A stretch of DNA of 64,000 nucleotides from Pusillimonas caeni. GTDB lineage: Bacteria; Pseudomonadota; Gammaproteobacteria; Burkholderiales; Burkholderiaceae_B. The notes under the pieces were generated by a model that had not been told where the DNA came from, ran no database searches, and worked only from the letters and a program-made list of their open reading frames with translations. The position numbers and the translations under genes are program-made. Within the stretch, counting starts at the first letter, position 1, and each line of letters starts with the position of its first letter. Below are positions 39,733 to 48,477 of this stretch, one piece after another. The stretch is taken from NCBI RefSeq assembly GCF_003545815.1, contig NZ_PDUW01000002.1:62001-126000 (forward strand). The letters run 5' to 3'.

Positions 39733-40521
39733 ATGAGTCAACCCGCCCACTCTCCCCTGCTTCAAGTCGAATTCGTCGGCGCCATCGCCCAGGTGGGCAT
39801 CAATCGCCCTGAAAAACGCAATGCACTGAACGACGATCTGGTCAAAGCCATCAAGAATTGTTTCGAATCCATGCCGGAAACCGTCAAAGCTATTGTGCTA
39901 TATGGCGTCGGCGAGCACTTCTGCGCGGGGCTGGACTTGTCCGAGGTCTCCGCGCATACGGTGCCCGAATCCGTGCAGCATTCGCGCGGCTGGCACGCGG
40001 CCTTCGAGCAGATCCAGTTCGGCCGGGCGCCGGTGGTGGCGGTGCTGCACGGCGCGGTGGTGGGCGGCGGGCTGGAGCTGGCCTCGGCGGCCCATGTGCG
40101 CGTGGCGGAGGAATCGAGCTTCTACGCCTTGCCGGAAGGCAAGCGTGGCCTGTTCGTGGGCGGAGGCGGATCGGTGCGCATTACGCGGCTGATCGGAGTC
40201 TCGCGCATGACCGACATGATGCTGACGGGACGCGTGCTGAACGCCGAGGAAGGCCAGCAGATCGGCATATCGCACTATACCGTCGGCGCCGGCCAGGGCC
40301 TGGCCAAGGCGATGCAGCTGGCCGAAAGCATTGCCAGCAATGCATCGATGACCAACTATGGCGTGATGCACATGCTGCCGCGCATTGCGGACCAATCCAT
40401 ACACGACGGCCTGGCCACCGAATCCTTGATGGCCGCGGTAGCCCAGACGGATCCGGCAACGCTGGACCTGCTTGCCCAGTTTCTCGAAGGCAAGAAGAAC
40501 AAGGTGAAGTTCAAGCCCTGA
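39733..40521 (+). CDS. Enoyl-CoA hydratase/isomerase (crotonase) family protein
   Basis: This 262-residue crotonase-fold enzyme acts on acyl-CoA thioesters. The oxyanion-hole segments are visible as GVGEHFCAGLDLSEV and VLHGAVVGGGLELASAAHVR. The catalytic-acid region is FYALPEGKRGLFVGGGGSVR, with the glutamate in PEGK. It is first in a co-directional acyl-CoA oxidation cluster (SDR dehydrogenase, acyl-CoA dehydrogenase, MarR). The substrate could be an alicyclic, aromatic-derived or branched acyl-CoA and cannot be told from sequence. Confidence 0.9.
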   Translation: MSQPAHSPLLQVEFVGAIAQVGINRPEKRNALNDDLVKAIKNCFESMPETVKAIVLYGVGEHFCAGLDLSEVSAHTVPESVQHSRGWHAAFEQIQFGRAPVVAVLHGAVVGGGLELASAAHVRVAEESSFYALPEGKRGLFVGGGGSVRITRLIGVSRMTDMMLTGRVLNAEEGQQIGISHYTVGAGQGLAKAMQLAESIASNASMTNYGVMHMLPRIADQSIHDGLATESLMAAVAQTDPATLDLLAQFLEGKKNKVKFKP

Positions 40522-40633
40522 TCGGCCTGTAGAAGGCGATGGAATCGCGCCTGCCCGCGCAGCACCGGCTGCAGGCCGGCGCACCATGACGACACGCATC
40601 ACCATATATAGACATAGCGACAAGGGGGAAACC

Positions 40634-41398
40634 ATGGACATTCAAGGACAAAGCGCCCTCGTGACCGGCGGCGCTTCAGGCCTCGGTGCGGAGACCGTGC
40701 GCCAGCTGGCGGCGGCCGGCGCCCGGGTGGCGATACTGGACCTGAACGAACAGGCGGCACAAGAACTCGCCAAAGAGGTCGGCGGCCTGGCGTTCGCCTG
40801 CGACATCACCAATACGGACAGCGTAGAGAAGGCATTGGATGCGGCCGCCCGGGCCCACGGCCCGGCGCGCATCCTGGTCAATTGCGCGGGCATCGGCGGC
40901 GCCAAGCGCCTGGTGGGGAAGGACGGCAGCGCGATGCCGCTGGAACACTTCAGCCGCATCGTCAATGTCAACCTGATCGGCACCTTCAATGTGATGCGGC
41001 TGGCGGCGGCCCGCATGCTGGCGCTGGATCCTCTGGACGAAGGCGAGCGCGGCGTCATGATCTGCACGTCGTCGGTGGCGGCCTACGACGGCCAGATCGG
41101 CCAAGCCGCTTATTCGGCATCGAAGGGCGCGCTGGCATCGATGACGCTGCCCCTGGCGCGAGATTTGGCGCAGTTCGGCGTGCGGGTGATGACGATCGCG
41201 CCCGGCCTGTTCCTGACCCCCTTGCTTTACGAGCTTCCTGAAGAAGTGCAGCAATCGCTGGCCTCGACCATTCCCTTTCCCAAGCGGCTGGGCAAGCCCT
41301 CGGAGTTCGCTCAACTGGCGGTGCACATTGTGGGCAATCTGTCGCTCAACGGCGAAGTCATTCGCCTGGACGGCGCCTTGCGCCTGCCGCCGCGCTGA
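40634..41398 (+). CDS. Short-chain dehydrogenase, 3-hydroxyacyl-CoA dehydrogenase type II-like
   Basis: This 254-residue NAD(P)-dependent SDR has the cofactor motif TGGASGLG (residues ~11-18), NCAGIGG, and the catalytic set with Ser in ICTSSVAAYDGQ and the YSASK pair. The C-terminal region TIAPGLFLTPLLYELPEEVQ and PFPKRLGKPSEFAQL closely follows the 17-beta-HSD10/3-hydroxyacyl-CoA dehydrogenase type II group, so oxidation of the hydroxyacyl-CoA made by the upstream crotonase is likely. GGGGGAA precedes the ATG. Confidence 0.9.
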   Translation: MDIQGQSALVTGGASGLGAETVRQLAAAGARVAILDLNEQAAQELAKEVGGLAFACDITNTDSVEKALDAAARAHGPARILVNCAGIGGAKRLVGKDGSAMPLEHFSRIVNVNLIGTFNVMRLAAARMLALDPLDEGERGVMICTSSVAAYDGQIGQAAYSASKGALASMTLPLARDLAQFGVRVMTIAPGLFLTPLLYELPEEVQQSLASTIPFPKRLGKPSEFAQLAVHIVGNLSLNGEVIRLDGALRLPPR

Positions 41399-41416
41399 TC
41401 CACAGGAATCACGACC

Positions 41417-43237
41417 ATGTTCTCGTACCAGCCCCCGCTCAAAGACATCCGCTTCGTCCTGTCCGATCTGCTCGATGCGCCCGGCGCACTTTCTCAGCTT
41501 CCGCCCTTTGCCGAAGTGGACGACGAGCTGACGATGCAGGTGGCCGAAGAGGCCGGACGCTTTGCCAGTGAAGTGCTGTTTCCCTTGAACGCCGTGGGCG
41601 ACCGCGAAGGCTGCCGCTACGAGAACGGCGAGGTGAAGACTCCTCCCGGCTTTGCCGATGCCTACCGCCAGTTTCAGGAAGCCGGCTGGCCCGCACTGGC
41701 CTGCGATCCCGATTTCGGCGGACAAGGCCTTCCCAGTACGCTGAACAGCATGCTGTACGAAATGCTGAGCTCTTCCAACCATGCCTGGACGATGTACCCG
41801 GGGCTGCTGCACGGCGCCTATGCCTGCCTGCACAAGCATGCCGCCGAAGAACTCAAGCAGCGCTACCTGCCCCGCATCGTCAGCGGCGAATGGCTGGCCA
41901 CCATGTGCCTGACCGAATCCCATGCGGGCAGCGACCTGGGCCTGCTGCGCACCCGTGCCGTGCCTCGGGATGACGGTACGGTACGCATCACCGGCAGCAA
42001 GATCTTCATTTCGGGCGGCGAGCAGGACATGACGGAAAACATCGTCCACCTGGTGCTGGCCCGGCTTCCCGACGCGCCGGCGGGCAGCAAGGGCATTTCC
42101 CTCTTCCTGGTGCCCAAATATCTGCCGGACGGAGATGCCCTGGGCCGACGCAACGCCGTGACCTGCACCGGCATAGAACACAAGATGGGCATACACGGCA
42201 GCGCGACCAGCAGCCTGCAGTTCGACGAGGCGGTGGGCTGGCTGGTGGGCGAGCCCAACCGCGGCCTGGCAGCGATGTTCGTCATGATGAACGCCGCCCG
42301 CCTGGCCGTCGGCATACAGGGCCTGGGCAGCGCCGAGACCGCCTATCAGAACTCGCTGGCTTACGCGCAAGAACGCCTGCAGATGCGGGCCGCGGTCCGT
42401 CCCGCGCAGCGGCGCGGCGAGCCGGCCGACCCCATCATCATGCATCCCGCGATGCAGCGCCTGCTGATGAACCAGCGGGCCTATGTCGAAGGGTTCCGCA
42501 TGCTGGCCTATCACAGCGCCCTGGCGCTGGACGCGGCCGAGCACCACCCGGACGAGCGGATGCGCGCCGACATGGACGCGCAGCTGGCCCTGCTTACGCC
42601 CATCATCAAATCGATGATGACGGACCAGGGCTTCTACGGCTCGAGCCAGGCCTTGCAGGTCTACGGCGGACACGGCTTCATCACTGAGACCGGCATAGAG
42701 CAGTATCTGCGCGATTCACGCATCGCCATGATCTACGAAGGCACGAACGAGATCCAGGCGGTCGACCTGCTGCTGCGCAAGATATTGGCCGATGGCGGCA
42801 AGCGGCTGGAGCAGCTTCTGGCTCAGATCGATGCCACGATCGCGCAAGAAAACACCGGGCCGATGCGCGACCAGGCAGGCACCCTGGCGGCCCTGGCGCA
42901 GGACATACGCTTGCGGGTGCAGCGCATCGCCCTGGCCGCACCGTCCAATCCCGAGCTGCCTCATCAGATCGCGCCCGAAATGCTGCGCCTGGTCGGCCAC
43001 TGCGTGATCGCCTGGCTGTGGCTGCGCGCGGCCGCCGTGGCACGCGAAAAGGCGTCGCAAGACCCTGTCTTCTATCAGGCCAAGCAGGACACCGCCAAGT
43101 ATTACTACGACTTCATCCTGCCCGAAGCCATGCAGCAGCTTCAGATCGTGGACAACACGCTTCGTAGCGCGGAAAAGGGCGAGCCGTTGCGCCTGCTTTC
43201 CGATGTCATGCGCCAGTATGCCGAATCCAAAGCCTGA
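41417..43237 (+). CDS. Acyl-CoA dehydrogenase with extended C-terminal domain (DmdC-like subgroup)
   Basis: This FAD enzyme is 606 residues, longer than the ~380-residue classical acyl-CoA dehydrogenases. FAD-binding segments are MCLTESHAGSDLG and ITGSKIFISGGEQDMTENIV. The C-terminal helical bundle has YGGHGFITETGIEQYLRDSR and the flavin-site sequence MIYEGTNEIQAVDLLLRKIL. About 120 extra residues at the end match the acetyl-type Acyl-CoA_dh_C extension seen in DmdC/long FadE-like proteins. The exact acyl chain is unknown. It is 18 nt after the SDR gene and overlaps the MarR gene. Confidence 0.92.
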   Translation: MFSYQPPLKDIRFVLSDLLDAPGALSQLPPFAEVDDELTMQVAEEAGRFASEVLFPLNAVGDREGCRYENGEVKTPPGFADAYRQFQEAGWPALACDPDFGGQGLPSTLNSMLYEMLSSSNHAWTMYPGLLHGAYACLHKHAAEELKQRYLPRIVSGEWLATMCLTESHAGSDLGLLRTRAVPRDDGTVRITGSKIFISGGEQDMTENIVHLVLARLPDAPAGSKGISLFLVPKYLPDGDALGRRNAVTCTGIEHKMGIHGSATSSLQFDEAVGWLVGEPNRGLAAMFVMMNAARLAVGIQGLGSAETAYQNSLAYAQERLQMRAAVRPAQRRGEPADPIIMHPAMQRLLMNQRAYVEGFRMLAYHSALALDAAEHHPDERMRADMDAQLALLTPIIKSMMTDQGFYGSSQALQVYGGHGFITETGIEQYLRDSRIAMIYEGTNEIQAVDLLLRKILADGGKRLEQLLAQIDATIAQENTGPMRDQAGTLAALAQDIRLRVQRIALAAPSNPELPHQIAPEMLRLVGHCVIAWLWLRAAAVAREKASQDPVFYQAKQDTAKYYYDFILPEAMQQLQIVDNTLRSAEKGEPLRLLSDVMRQYAESKA

Positions 43238-43685
43238 GCCGCGGCCCGCGCAGTCGGAGGCCGGCGACATAGACCAGAGCCACTTGCTCGGGTCGGTGGG
43301 CTATTGCTGCCTGCAGGCCTATCTGGAGATCGTTCCCAATATACGGAAGCAGCTGGCCAAGCTTCAATTGCGTCCCGTCGAATATACGGTGCTGTCGCTC
43401 ATCAACAGCAACCCCGATCTCAACCAGAAGCGGCTTGGCCAGACGATCAGGGTGTCGCCGCCCAATCTGGCCACTCTGCTCGACCGCATGCAGTCCGATG
43501 GTCTGATCGATCGGCGGCGCAATCCGAACGACAGGCGCTCGCAGATACTGGCTTTGACTCCGGAAGGCCAGGAAATCTGCCTGAAGGCGCAAAGCGTGGC
43601 CGCCAGGGCCGACGTGACGCCCACGCTAAGCGACGCGGAACGCCAGCAATTGATCGGCTTGCTGATCAAGATATTCCATCCCTAA
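43203..43685 (+). CDS. MarR-family transcriptional regulator
   Basis: This winged-helix regulator of about 155-160 residues has the HTH LNQKRLGQTIRVSPPNLATL and wing DRRRNPNDRRSQILALTPEG. It starts inside the end of the acyl-CoA dehydrogenase gene (ATG at 43203, or 43218 with MPNPKPEPRP), so it is co-transcribed with the oxidation cluster and probably represses it in the absence of an acyl-CoA or aromatic ligand. That role is inference by analogy with other MarR-acyl-CoA gene pairs. Confidence 0.88.
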   Translation: MSCASMPNPKPEPRPAQSEAGDIDQSHLLGSVGYCCLQAYLEIVPNIRKQLAKLQLRPVEYTVLSLINSNPDLNQKRLGQTIRVSPPNLATLLDRMQSDGLIDRRRNPNDRRSQILALTPEGQEICLKAQSVAARADVTPTLSDAERQQLIGLLIKIFHP

Positions 43686-43795
43686 GCGCGGCCCACCGGC
43701 CTGCCGTTGCGTTCGCATCCATCCGTCTTGCTTCGTCGCCGGTATGGCTTCATTTTGCTGCGAAGTGTGGCCAAATGCGGTTATGCTTTGGCTAC

Positions 43796-44848
43796 ATGCA
43801 TCTAGTTCAAAAGCTTCCCGACAATCCGCTGGACATCATCGGCGACATCCACGGCGAACTCTCCGCCTTGGTCCGTCTGTTGCAGTGCCTGGGCTACGAC
43901 GCCCAGGGGCGTCACCCACAGCGGCGCCAGCTCGTCTTCGTCGGCGACCTCATCGACCGTGGGCCCGACAGCCACGGCGTGGTCCAGCTCGTCCAAAAAC
44001 TGGTCGAATCGGGCAATGCCCGCTGCATACTGGGAAACCACGAAATCAACCTGTTGATCGACGACGTCAAGGACGGCTCGGGCTGGTTCTTCGATGAACG
44101 CCACCAGCAGGATCTGAAGAACTATGCGCCTTTCAGGCGCACACCGCCCGAACAGCGCCAGGCTTTCAAGGACTTCCTGGGCAGCTTGCCGGTCGCCCTG
44201 GTACGCGACGACATCCGCATCGTCCATGCGGCGTGGACCGCTTCCGCCATCGAAGCGGTCGAGTCGGTCACTTTGGGCACCGTCACCGAACAGTACAAAA
44301 TGTGGGACTATGCCGCGCAGACCACGGCCAAGGCCTCGGGGCTCTATGAACGCTACCTGGGTGAGAAAGCACGCTGGGCGGTCGAACTGGAGGACGAGAG
44401 CCGGCCGCCGCCTTTTTTGTATTCCATCGCCGAATACGAGGCCACGCAACAGATGGTCAATCCACTGAAGGTACTGACGTCGGGGGTGGAAGTTCAGGCC
44501 GAAACACCTTTCTTTGCCGGCAATAGATGGCGTTTTTCGGACAGGGTAAGTTGGTGGGACGAGTACGACGACCCCGTGCCCGTGGTGATCGGCCACTACT
44601 GGCGCCTGATCAAACCCATGAAAAGCGCCAACATGCCGCGCTATACGCAGCTGTTCAAGGACATTGCCCCCAACGCATGGCATGGCAAACGGCATAACGT
44701 CTTCTGCATCGACTATTCAGTGGGCGCGCGCTGGCGCGACAGAAAGGCCAGCCGTTCGATCGAGAACTCGCGCTTTCGCCTGGCGGCCCTGCAGTGGCCT
44801 GAAAACCGGCTTGTATTCGACTCCGGCGAAGTAGTGCCCACCGCTTAG
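43796..44848 (+). CDS. Metallophosphoesterase, Ser/Thr protein phosphatase-like
   Basis: This 350-residue calcineurin-like phosphoesterase has the metal-binding series DIIGDIHGELSAL, FVGDLIDRGPDSHGV and ILGNHEINLL. A late histidine is in VVIGHYWRL and another in DDIRIVHAAW. This is the PPP-type (bacterial PrpA/ApaH-like) pattern. The family acts on phosphoproteins or dinucleoside polyphosphates, and which applies cannot be decided. The ATG at 43796 (MHLVQKLPDN) was chosen; longer in-frame extensions overlap the MarR gene in another frame. Confidence 0.87.
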   Translation: MHLVQKLPDNPLDIIGDIHGELSALVRLLQCLGYDAQGRHPQRRQLVFVGDLIDRGPDSHGVVQLVQKLVESGNARCILGNHEINLLIDDVKDGSGWFFDERHQQDLKNYAPFRRTPPEQRQAFKDFLGSLPVALVRDDIRIVHAAWTASAIEAVESVTLGTVTEQYKMWDYAAQTTAKASGLYERYLGEKARWAVELEDESRPPPFLYSIAEYEATQQMVNPLKVLTSGVEVQAETPFFAGNRWRFSDRVSWWDEYDDPVPVVIGHYWRLIKPMKSANMPRYTQLFKDIAPNAWHGKRHNVFCIDYSVGARWRDRKASRSIENSRFRLAALQWPENRLVFDSGEVVPTA

Positions 44849-44925
44849 TCCGGCGGCTGTAGAAACCGTTTGGGCGGCGGTACACTCCGCCTGCGTGAAT
44901 CCACCTAAAGCCATCTGGTTCCAGA

Positions 44926-44956
44926 AGGAATGAAGCACCATTCCTGGGACTTTTTG
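44926..44956 (+). terminator. Probable terminator after the phosphoesterase gene
   Basis: AGGAATG-AAGCAC-CATTCCT, a 7-bp perfect stem, is followed by GGGAC and five T residues. Confidence 0.5.
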
Positions 44957-45372
44957 CGTTCAAATATGATTTAGCACTGGCTCCGCCCTGTAATATGCTG
45001 GGTGTTTACAAAGCGATACAATATATTCAGCCTGTGGATAACTCCTGAGCGGAGCGATTGTGAACAAGCTGTGGATGCCCGAAGCATAACCACCCTCTTT
45101 TTCCACCGCTCAAAAATTATCCAGAATCCATCCTCTGCAAAACAATGGGTTATCAGACTTTTGAAAGCATTCTAAGCGCTTGTTTTATCTGGCTTTAAAG
45201 GGGATATGCCAGTTATCCACAAACACCCATCATTACTACCATTTTTAAATATAAAGAGTTATTGAAAACCTAAATTCCCCTCGCCAGCCTTGCTGCGAAC
45301 CCCTGTGTTCAAAACAAAATTCGCGCCGTATACTTCATCCGGTCGAAATTCAGAGACATAGCGAACTGGATT
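44957..45372. other. Gene-free region with a DnaA-box cluster and AT-rich segment (oriC candidate)
   Basis: It holds two perfect DnaA boxes in opposite orientation (TGTGGATAA at 45033-45041; TTATCCACA at 45213-45221). Near-matches are TGTGGATGC (45070-45078) and TTATCCAGA (45117-45125). An AT-rich stretch at about 45238-45270 could serve as an unwinding element. No reading frame is convincing. The layout resembles a bacterial oriC, about 12 kb from dnaA and 3 kb from the parS cluster. Confidence 0.55.
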
Positions 45373-46542
45373 TCAAACACGGGCAAGACGCTGAATAGCA
45401 AGGTCGAGCGTTTGGTCTTCTTTGGCAAAACACAACCTGATCAGACCGTGGTTGGACTGCTGCGCCGCAGGATCGGTATAGAACGCGCTAACGGGTATGG
45501 CGGTAACACCGTGTTCTGTGGTCAGCCAACGTGCAAAATCCGTTTCGGGCAAATCGGATACAGCGCTGTAGTCGGCAAGCAGGAAAAAAGTGCCTTCACT
45601 GGAAAGCGGGCGAAAACGTGTCTTTTGCAGGCCTTTTAAGATGTAATCGCGTCGTTTTTCATAGAAGGCGGCAAGCTGGGTGTAGGACAATGGGTTGGCC
45701 ATATAACGGGCCAGGGCGAATTGAAAGGGAGAGCTCACGGTAAACACGATGAATTGATGGACTTTACGGATTTCGGCCATGATGGCTGCCGAAGCCGTGC
45801 AATAGCCGACTTTCCATCCTGTTATGTGATAGGTTTTGCCGAACGATGAAACGATGACAGCGTTTTGAACCAAAGCCGCCCGGCTTGCAATGCTGAGGTG
45901 CTTGCGGCCGTCGAAGGTAATGTGTTCATAGACTTCATCGCAAAGCAGCAAAATGCCGTGTTTTTCTACCAGCGCTTCCAGTGCGTTCAAATCGCCTTCG
46001 GTCAGGACGATGCCCGTGGGATTATGCGGAAAGTTGAGCACCAGCATTCGCGTACGCTGGGTAATGGCGGCTTCGACGCGCTGCCAATCGACGGAGTAGC
46101 GAGGTGTCGTCCGGCTTGGCGGCTCCATGGAGACAATGACAGGCGTGCCGCCCGCAAGCTGGATGCCCGGAATGTACAGATCGTAAAAGGGCTGGATGAC
46201 GATCACTTCGTCTCCAGGATGCACCAGGGCCAGCAAGCTGGACATCAACGCTTCGGTGGCCCCGCTGGTAACCGTGATTTCGGTAATTTCGTCATACTGA
46301 TGGCCATATAGCGATTGGATTTTCTTGGCTATCTCATGGCGCAGCGCCGGCACCCCTGCCATAGCTGGGTATTGGTTGTGTCCATCGTGCATAGCCTGGT
46401 TGACCAGTTCGAGAAGCACCGGGTCCGGAGTGAAATCTGGAAAGCCCTGGCCCAAGTTGATGGCCTGATGGTCCAGAGCCAATTGGCTCATGAGGGTGAA
46501 TATATTGGTACCTACATTGGGCAAACGGGAAGTCAGGCTCAT
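45373..46542 (-). CDS. PLP-dependent class I/II aminotransferase (methionine aminotransferase-like)
   Basis: This 389-residue fold-type I aminotransferase has the PLP-lysine in SSFGKTYHITGWKVGY, the substrate-arginine region SNHGLIRLCFAKED, and landmarks LGQGFPDFTPDP, NQYPAMAGVPALR and LNFPHNPTGIVL. It most resembles YbdL, a methionine/aromatic aminotransferase acting with 2-oxo acids. The start was placed at the ATG at 46542 (MSLTSRLPNVGTNIFTLMSQ), as in the family; the frame is open up to 46635. It is transcribed away from cspA. The exact substrate is uncertain. Confidence 0.88.
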   Translation of the reverse strand: MSLTSRLPNVGTNIFTLMSQLALDHQAINLGQGFPDFTPDPVLLELVNQAMHDGHNQYPAMAGVPALRHEIAKKIQSLYGHQYDEITEITVTSGATEALMSSLLALVHPGDEVIVIQPFYDLYIPGIQLAGGTPVIVSMEPPSRTTPRYSVDWQRVEAAITQRTRMLVLNFPHNPTGIVLTEGDLNALEALVEKHGILLLCDEVYEHITFDGRKHLSIASRAALVQNAVIVSSFGKTYHITGWKVGYCTASAAIMAEIRKVHQFIVFTVSSPFQFALARYMANPLSYTQLAAFYEKRRDYILKGLQKTRFRPLSSEGTFFLLADYSAVSDLPETDFARWLTTEHGVTAIPVSAFYTDPAAQQSNHGLIRLCFAKEDQTLDLAIQRLARV

Positions 46543-46789
46543 GATCGAATTCGTCACTTGAGGTAGGAGGATGGCGGGTTTCAAAATCAGTATCGTCGCA
46601 CAGGAATACCGGTACTTGACGAAAATCTGCGACATAGGGGAAAACTAGTATTTGTGAAAGTAAGCACCTGTGGTTATTCTTGCCGTTGCAAAACCAAGCT
46701 GTACGCGGTGCTGTACCAGGTAGCTATTGCTTTCGTTGGTGTAGGCGTCCTTGGTTTTATGCATTTTTTTCATTTTTAGGACGCTACAC

Positions 46790-46996
46790 ATGGCTCAGAA
46801 GGGCAAAGTCAAATGGTTCAACGCCGACAAGGGTTTTGGTTTCATCACTCCTGACGACGGCGGTACGGATGTTTTCGCGCACTTTTCGGCTATCGAAGGC
46901 CGCGGTTATCGCAGCCTGAACGAAGGCCAGGAAGTCGAGTACGAAGTCAAGGACGGCCCCAAGGGCCCGCAAGCCGCGGAAATCCGCGCGCTGTAA
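46790..46996 (+). CDS. cspA: Cold-shock protein (CspA family)
   Basis: This 68-residue single-stranded nucleic-acid-binding OB-fold protein begins [20 protein letters not shown]. It contains RNP1 (KGFGFI) and RNP2 (VFAHF) and ends PQAAEIRAL. It acts as an RNA chaperone. The gene has a long leader (about 150 nt to the neighbouring gene) with a T-rich tract, usual for cold-shock genes, and two hairpins follow. The paralogue number cannot be given; the symbol is for the family. Confidence 0.93.
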   Translation: MAQKGKVKWFNADKGFGFITPDDGGTDVFAHFSAIEGRGYRSLNEGQEVEYEVKDGPKGPQAAEIRAL

Positions 46997-47018
46997 TACA
47001 TATAGTAGTCATATGCTT

Positions 47019-47077
47019 GCCCGCAGCCGCGGGCATTTTGCTGACGCCCCACGCATTTTTATGCGCGGGGCGTTTTT
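47019..47077 (+). terminator. Two successive hairpins after cspA; the second is a strong terminator
   Basis: The first is a GCCCGC/GCGGGC stem near 47019-47034 followed by ATTTT. The second is ACGCCCC...GGGGCGT (47044-47072) with an inner CGCA/TGCG extension, followed by TTTTT. They insulate cspA from the gene-free region to the right. Confidence 0.8.
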
Positions 47078-47134
47078 GTTGTAGGCGCCGTTGATACATG
47101 CTGCCAAGCGAATGTAGCCGTCTGGAAAGCCGAG

Positions 47135-47143
47135 TTATACACA
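47135..47143 (+). promoter_or_regulatory. DnaA box
   Basis: TTATACACA matches the TTATNCACA consensus. It lies 60 nt after the cspA terminator. Confidence 0.55.
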
Positions 47144-47361
47144 ATTTCTATACTTGGCGCAGCTAGGCTCATTGTTCATATCTGGACTCAGCCAAGGCAG
47201 CTGCTATATTTTCTGTACTCGTAGCTAAGAGCCGGAAAACATAAGGCTTTTTACCGAATGTTCCTGCTACTGGCCGCCTTCATTTGTTCAAATTATTAGC
47301 TGCCCTTTCCTTTGAGTGGCTTGGGCATGACGTTCGTGTGAGTTGCTAGTTGCTCACAAAG

Positions 47362-47370
47362 TTATCCACA
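47362..47370 (+). promoter_or_regulatory. DnaA box (perfect)
   Basis: TTATCCACA stands in the gene-free region left of the first parS site. Confidence 0.6.
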
Positions 47371-47503
47371 GAACTATGTGGAAGGGCTACCCTCCGCTAG
47401 ATGCTCAGTACTCATGCCTGTTATCGGCTGAACGGCGTAGGGCGTCAGCCAAGATTTTCAGCTCCCTGACGTGGTTTCTTTGACTTTAGTCGAGAGCGAT
47501 TCT

Positions 47504-47519
47504 TGTTTCACGTGAAACC
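47504..47519. other. parS site 1
   Basis: TGTTTCACGTGAAACC matches the ParB target TGTTTCACGTGAAACA at 15 of 16 positions. It is the leftmost of four. Confidence 0.88.
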
Positions 47520-47820
47520 GCTGAATCATTTAATCCAGTACATTTGAGCCAAATAGACAGTATTGTTCCACGCTGCATTTGAAAGCCTTGTGTTTTTTGT
47601 CGACGGTGATGGAGGCCAAATCATTATAGAGGCAGTAATCTGCGCGTTTCGGTTTTATGCGTTTCAGTTTTATTAAAGGGCAACGTTATTTGGCTCTGAC
47701 GCGATAGGTGCTGTCCGGCGATAAGTCATAAGTTATGGGAGAACTTATGTTTTCGCTGTAATTAGTGTCGATTTAGTTTGGTGGGAGAATGTTTTTATGT
47801 AATCTTGGCGTCAACATCTA

Positions 47821-47846
47821 GACCATGTTTCACGTGAAACATGGTC
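47821..47846. other. parS site 2 (perfect, extended palindrome)
   Basis: The perfect 16-mer TGTTTCACGTGAAACA (47826-47841) is extended on both sides by GACCA/TGGTC, making a 26-bp perfect palindrome. Confidence 0.95.
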
Positions 47847-48389
47847 GGTACCTATCGTGGGATGGATATAAGGTGGCGGAAAAATTCTATTTAGCTTGTT
47901 CGATAGTTGGAGGATCCTGATTTCTATCCTGTGGTTCACACATTAGTCGCGCGGCTATGTTCGCCCAAGCGGGTGCTGCTGAGAACGATGTCTTGGTATA
48001 GCTCTCGATATGGCCAGCGTAACGTCGCTAACAGGCACCTACATTTCAATTTCTAGGCGCATGTCGCTGAGCCTTACACAGCGCTGGCAGAGCACGGCCC
48101 ATTAGCGTCAATGGATTTTAAAAACCAGTTATTTCCAGGGAGTCATTATGGAGCTCTCGACATGCGAGGGGCGAAGGATATCCTCACTATAGGCTTTGTC
48201 CCGTCGGCTACGTGTTAAGTCGAGTGAGCTATAAGTCGGTGGCATTCTCGAATGGAAAGAATGGTATTGAATTCTTCAAGATTAATCTGCACTTGAAAAA
48301 AGATCGCTCTATTTAGATAGATACGGGCCCCTTTCCATGCCTTCTATCGGCTAGCTATGTGGCTATTGCTTCCCACACCCTACAGTCCA

Positions 48390-48405
48390 TGTTTCACGTG
48401 AAACA
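48390..48405. other. parS site 3 (perfect)
   Basis: TGTTTCACGTGAAACA, a perfect parS, 73 bp upstream of the mnmG start and 23 bp centre-to-centre from site 4. Confidence 0.95.
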
Positions 48406-48412
48406 AGAAGCT

Positions 48413-48428
48413 GGTTTCACGTGAAACA
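48413..48428. other. parS site 4
   Basis: GGTTTCACGTGAAACA matches 15 of 16 positions. It lies in the mnmG leader, 50 bp before the start codon, so ParB bound here could influence mnmG expression. Confidence 0.88.
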
Positions 48429-48477
48429 TAAAAGGGTCGCAAGTATAATTATCCTTTCTCCTCTGTTTTTCCAAAAA

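Larger units (their letters stand above)
47078..48477. other. 1.4-kb gene-free, low-GC region with parS sites (partition centre / origin region)
   Basis: I find no reading frame with coding character here, and base composition is visibly more AT-rich than in flanking genes. It contains four ParB-binding parS palindromes and two DnaA boxes, and lies directly upstream of mnmG-rsmG-parA-parB. In Bordetella chromosomes the numbering starts at mnmG (gidA) because the origin was assigned next to it (from memory). It is therefore an origin-proximal partition region, and possibly oriC itself together with or instead of the 45-kb candidate. Confidence 0.65.

Noticed and set aside
46680-46919. A 79-codon frame overlapping cspA
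   Set aside because: It is out of frame with the clear cold-shock protein and has no supporting features.
48421-48477. In-frame GTG start 57 nt upstream of mnmG
   Set aside because: The GTG is part of a parS site and the added residues are not part of MnmG; the ATG at 48478 gives the conserved N-terminus.
47078-48477. CRISPR array or protein-coding gene in the gene-free region
   Set aside because: The only recurring motif is the parS palindrome at irregular spacing; no regular repeats with spacers and no coding frame.
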